This document shows, one piece after another, positions 60,161 through 64,000 of a stretch of 64,000 nt of DNA. This DNA comes from Centropus unirufus. Lineage: Eukaryota; Chordata; Aves; Cuculiformes; Centropidae. The stretch is taken from NCBI GenBank assembly GCA_013397695.1, contig VYZI01000424.1, positions 541,398-605,397 on the forward strand, in the 5' to 3' direction. A program made the translations under genes and the position numbers. The notes under the pieces were generated by a model. That model saw nothing but the letters and a program-made list of their open reading frames with translations, was not told the origin of the DNA and ran no database searches. Position 1 is the stretch's first letter. Every line of letters starts with the position of its first letter.

Positions 60161-61192
60161 TTCTTATGGCCCTTTGTGCAGGGCTTTCCTGCAGCAGGGG
60201 GAGAGCAGCGCCTCTGGCCAGGCTGAGGCGTGCAGGCAGAGAGGACCAACAGGCAGGGAACAGGTTGCCACGGCCTCTGGGGAGGGCGGCCGGGCTGCTC
60301 CGCTGCAGAGGGGGTCACTGCGGGCCTGGGAGCGGCTGTGCGGGCAGGGCCCCGCGCGCCCCGCTCCCGCTGCCTCCTTGGGTCTGGTGCTGCGGCAGAG
60401 CCCGCCGCGCGGGGCCATGGCTGCTTCTGCCCGGGCTCCCGCTGGAAGCTGCTGCTGCCCCGCTCGCACCCCTGGACTGGCTGCTCCCAGTGTCCGGCTG
60501 CATTCCCCGGTGCCACGACATCCCTGGATTTCCTTGCTGCCGGGAGCCGCAGTTTGCTGGTCTGTGAAGCCCCACGCCAGGCTTGCCCAGCACCACCATC
60601 CCGGCCGCCGCTGTGAGGGTGTGGGAAGGCTGGTGGCATCACTGAGGGAATTAAAGCGGCCAAGCCCCGGGTCAGGGTCCCAACGCGTCCCCAGGGCATC
60701 GCTGGCACCGCGCGGCCACCGCCATGCCAGAGGCATCGCTGGGAATCGCCCGGCTCGGTGTGCCAGGAGCAGGACTGCAAACACCTGCTGGACTCGGGAG
60801 GTGGTTTCTTGGCTCTGAGGCAGCTGGGCAGACAGCGCTCAGCTGCGGCTCGGGCAGGGGCAGCGCAGGTTTGCTGGGCAGGCCATGCACCAGTGTGCCC
60901 GCACGGATGGGCACGACTCCACCAGTCAAACCAGGAGTAAACATAATGCATCAAAATTTACTGGGAATTAACGCCCCCAACATCTGCTGGAGCAGGGGGT
61001 GGTTTAGGAGGTGGCTGCGTGGAGGGGCCTGGCCTGGCTGTGGCTGGGCCGGGTTGGTGAGCAGCAGGGCCTGTCCCCGCTGCAGCGCTCAGAAAGGCTT
61101 CCCAAGCCCCAGAGAGGGGCTGGCGTCCACCTGGGTGCCCCTCGGGGGCCAGGCTGGGTTTGCAGGGAATGGTAAAAGGTGCTGTTAAATCA
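60161..61192. other. GC-rich non-coding block
   Basis: Dense overlapping frames on both strands (279 codons - and 228 codons + over the same bases) with no domain. No convincing promoter motif. Confidence 0.4.
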
Positions 61193-61365
61193 GGCGAGAG
61201 AGGGGAGGTTGAGATGAGGTATTGGGAACAAGGGTTTTCCTGCACTGGGAGGGTGGGGAGGCCCTGGCCCAGGCTGCCCAGAGCAGCGGTGGCTGCCCCA
61301 TCCCTGGAGGTGTTCAAGGCCAGGTTGGATGGGGCTTGGAGCCCCTGATGCATCCTGCCCGTGCT
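61193..61365 (+). mobile_element. CR1 LINE 3' fragment
   Basis: On the + strand this reads as CR1: GAGGTTGAGATGAGGTATTGGGAA, then CCCAGGCTGCCCAGAGCAG, CCCCATCCCTGGAGGTGTTC and GGTTGGATGGGGCTTGGAGC. It lacks the last part of the 3' end, which stops near CATCCTGCCCGTG, so it has an internal or 3' deletion. Its central 75 bp are essentially identical to the copy at 7995-8222, so they are the same subfamily in opposite orientation. Confidence 0.9.
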
Positions 61366-61539
61366 CTGGGACAGGTGGCATTGTGGCTGGCACTGGCATC
61401 AACACCAGCAGCAACGCTGGGAGCCAGGGCTGGGAGCTGCGGCTCCACTGGGCCCCACCGTGCCTCCAGCTACGGTGCTGGGGGGCTCCTGGCTGGGCCA
61501 CCGCTCGTGGGAAATGCCTGCTGGTGGGAAGGACAATGT

Positions 61540-61745
61540 TGTGTGGGAATGTGTTGATGTTGACAAAAATTTGTTTTGAGAGAAAAATTGCAGATGTGGG
61601 GAGAAATTTTCCTGATAAGGTCAAAACATTCAGCTTCAACCTTTTCAGAGGAGAACATTTCAATTTTCCACTTCAGACTGGTGTTCCATCTCAATTTGAT
61701 ACTAAGAATGTAGATAAAACAAAAAGTTAGAATTCCGTATTTAAA
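61540..61745. mobile_element. Possible ancient interspersed repeat, AAATTTT-rich
   Basis: Words such as GACAAAAATTTGTTTTGAGA, GAGAAATTTTCCTGATAAGG and AACATTTCAATTTTCCACTT resemble an old repeat found in turtles, crocodilians and birds, made of AAAATTTT-, CATTTC- and AATTTTCC-type words. The family name is not certain to me and the copy is diverged. It lies next to the CR1 fragment, which fits a repeat-tolerant spot. Confidence 0.35.
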
Positions 61746-62590
61746 TTTTCCTGAAGTGAGTCATTTCCGATAGCCTGAAATGGGACCCTTTATAGACCCT
61801 TGCTCCACAGAAGATTGCAGAATGGCCTTGCCTCCTCCTGTTCAGGAACCGCTCCTCTTCCAGCCCAGCTGTAACTGCTCTCACCAGATGGAGATGGTGT
61901 TCTCTTTTGCCCTGGTTTATTGCCTGGAGAAAAGGACTCCTATTTCCTGTGGGGACTGCTATTTTAATGTAACGTAAGTACCACAATTTATAATAATACA
62001 CAACAATATTACTGAGGGACCTGTGAGCCCCAGTTAGCACTGCGCTCGTGATGGAGACACGGGTAAGAACTTCCAGAAGGGAGAGGTGAGAACTGGACCG
62101 TGCTTCGGCCTGCTCTGCCTGCAGCTCGTCAGGCTGATGGTACCCAGTGGTGGGAGCATTTGCATAATCTTTTAGAATTAGTTTGTTTACCACCGCCCCC
62201 CCGGCTGTAATTGCAAGGTATGGGAGGCTTTGCCTAGAAATGGACACATTAACTGCTCTGGTCTCCAAGGCTGCCGGAGCCACCTCTCCTGGTCTCCAGC
62301 AAGGTTTCGCACCCCTAAATCCCAGTGCACTGCCCGGAGCCCCAGCCTGGCGACCAGGGGATCACGGAGGAGCACCCGCTGCTCTGCTTGGAGCTCATTC
62401 CTGCTCATCTTCCTCCAGCCCAGGTGCCCGGTCCGTGGGCCACCACCAGCTCCATCAGGAGAGGAATCACACACTGGAAAGGTTCAGGGCCTGCTTTGCG
62501 GCCATGGGTGCCGCCACGCTGGCTGCGAGTGCCGGGCTCCTCGGTGCTGTCCCCCTCCTCAGCCTGGCACGGCTGTCGGTGTGGTGACAG
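61746..62590. other. Non-coding stretch
   Basis: Mixed composition. A 180-codon minus frame (61741-62283) is less GC-driven than most in the window, yet matches no family I know and has no splice or promoter context. I leave it unannotated as a gene. Confidence 0.35.
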
Positions 62591-63600
62591 GAGAACAATA
62601 CTTTATGTAAATAACTTCCAAGCAGAATTACTCATTATTAATGCAGACAGTTCTGAAGGCAAAAGCAAACAGCATTTGGCAGCAAGAACTTTTAATGAGA
62701 ATGTCATTAAGGAATTCAGACTGCAAACCACAAAGTGATTCCTGGTGCACCCAGATGACTTCTCTGCCTGCCCCTTTCTTTCCTGTCCACTAAACATAAA
62801 AATGTCATTTGTTTTTATAACCCCAGAATCCAGGCTTTCTCTCTCTCCTTTTATTAACCAATTTATTAGCAGGACAAGAGCAGCCAGCTGGAGTTGGAGG
62901 GCAGTGCCCTCTGAACCCTTTTTTTGCAATCGCCCCAATTATTTATTGCTATCAGACATCAGGGTTTCTATAAATTAAACCTTCTCTTCCCAAAGCTGCC
63001 CTGTGGGTTTAAATCAATACGGCACATCTCACATAATACGTGATTATTAATAAGTGATGGTTTGAGATCATTCTGCATAGCATTGCTGCTCAGCCTGGCA
63101 TGTGCCAAAACCAGGGGAGCGAGGGAGTGCGAGGGGGCAGCGTGACAAAACGCAGCCCGTGGGCAGGAGCTGCTGTGCCCGCAGGAACCACGTCAGACCT
63201 CCCCAGGGTAACATCTGGGGTCTGAAGTGGTCAGAAAACAGCGTTTCTGGTTATGGAACATGCTGGGACTTTGAAATACATTTTCCTCTTGAACTGGAAC
63301 AAAACGTAAATATTCATCACAGAGCAGGAAAAAAAACAACAAACCTTAATTTTGAAACATCTGAGCTGCCTGCTCGATATTATCAAATTGTTTCATTTTG
63401 TATAAATATATATTATCAAATACAACATGCTATACATTATGATGCTAAATATTTAATATTATATGCAATTTTAAGCAAAAATAAGTTAAGTGAGACCCAT
63501 GCATGAATTTATTTTTAATATTTTCCCTTAACAAATCAAAATTTCCAACCAAATACAAGAAAGCAAAAGACCCCGTGTTTAATCTCTTTCCCACCAAAGG
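62591..63600. other. AT-rich block, candidate conserved element
   Basis: AT-rich except for about 63090-63230, non-repetitive, with many TAAT/ATTA cores. It leads into the CpG-rich right edge, so it could flank a promoter lying at or beyond the end of the window. Confidence 0.35.
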
Positions 63601-64000
63601 TGCCATCAGAAGTGACACCCCCGGGCTATTTCCATCCCGGTGACAACGCGGCTCCGGGCGGGGGCCGGGCCCTCGCTGCGGGGCCCGCGGGGATGGGGGG
63701 CGGTGCTGCCCGCGCCCCGCCCGCCGCGGGGCTCAGGACCCGCTTCCCGGGACCTTTGGAAAGTCGGGAACGGCCCGGGGCGGTTTGCAGCGCTGGCCTC
63801 GATGCTCCAAGGGAAATTCATCCTGCCCAGCAAGGGACCGCTGTTTGTCCCGTTTCTGGGGCCGTGGCTTTTATTCACCCGCGTTTCGGCGGGGATCTTG
63901 CTTTTCCCGACTGGGACTGTCGCATTTACTGCTTTTGTCCCCAAACTTTGAGCTCGGATTTCAGCGGGGCTGGGGGGCAGGGAGAGGCTCTGCCGAGCGG
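63601..64000. promoter_or_regulatory. CpG island, runs off the right edge
   Basis: Dense CpG and GC begin abruptly near 63620 and continue to the last base (peak about 63640-63790). Open frames occur on both strands (103 and 112 codons), neither with a domain. It is probably a promoter-associated island, cut by the window edge. Which strand it serves cannot be told. Confidence 0.5.

Noticed and set aside
60115..60954. 279-codon minus-strand frame
   Set aside because: It overlaps a 228-codon plus frame and a 206-codon minus frame in GC-rich DNA. Composition is Arg/Pro/Ala/Gly/Ser-rich and resembles no family.
61190..61663. 157-codon minus-strand frame
   Set aside because: Antisense of CR1 plus a probable old AT-rich repeat. 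Not a gene.
61741..62283. 180-codon minus-strand frame of less biased composition
   Set aside because: Looked more protein-like than most, but I recognise no family, no splice sites and no promoter. It needs a homology search before it could be called.
1..64000. tRNA, rRNA, CRISPR arrays, bacterial-type operons, endogenous viral genes
   Set aside because: No cloverleaf, spacer array or ribosome-binding-site pattern seen, and no viral gag/pol/env-like frame or LTR pair noticed. The window is vertebrate nuclear DNA.

Overview
This is vertebrate nuclear DNA, most likely from a bird. Two fragments, at 7995-8222 and 61193-61365, read as the 3' part of a CR1 LINE of the type abundant in birds. A third short CR1 3' tail lies at 46510-46567. 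Interspersed repeats I can recognise cover only a few percent of the window, and short AT-rich blocks alternate with GC-rich, stop-poor sequence. All of this fits an avian gene-poor region. I found no protein-coding exon, tRNA, rRNA or known microRNA that I can support. The many open frames of 60-330 codons lie in GC-rich DNA, overlap on both strands and resemble no family I know, so they are left out as genes.

Layout. 1-23110: non-coding sequence with a fragment of an L2-like (Maui/Rex-type) reverse transcriptase at 424-835, a cluster of the palindrome CAGATCTG at 1153-1652, a CR1 copy at 7995-8222, a CpG island at 18130-18545 and a perfect 16-bp inverted repeat at 20798-20898. 23054-24266: the most interesting locus. 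A 19-bp minisatellite, each unit carrying a homeodomain-type CTAATTAG (or CTAGTTAG) core and interrupted by an assembly gap, sits between two outward-facing TATA boxes. Each is followed by good splice-donor sequences. It looks like a divergent promoter for two unrecognised, probably non-coding, spliced transcripts. 24267-64000: further AT/GC mosaic with a TGACA-motif cluster at 35038-35133, an ancient amniote-type repeat at about 39683-39785, a CpG island at 44271-45270 containing a 20-bp G-quadruplex-type array, a G-rich minisatellite at 52081-52260, the two other CR1 pieces, and a CpG-rich edge at 63601-64000.

How it may work together. In hand-counted samples, the + strand has more C than G to the left of about 23.2 kb and more G than C to the right. 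The excess is strongest in the first 5 kb to the right. That pattern is expected either from divergent transcription starting in the minisatellite or from a replication origin there. The AT-rich blocks look like candidate conserved regulatory elements of a gene desert or long intron, but conservation cannot be tested from one sequence.
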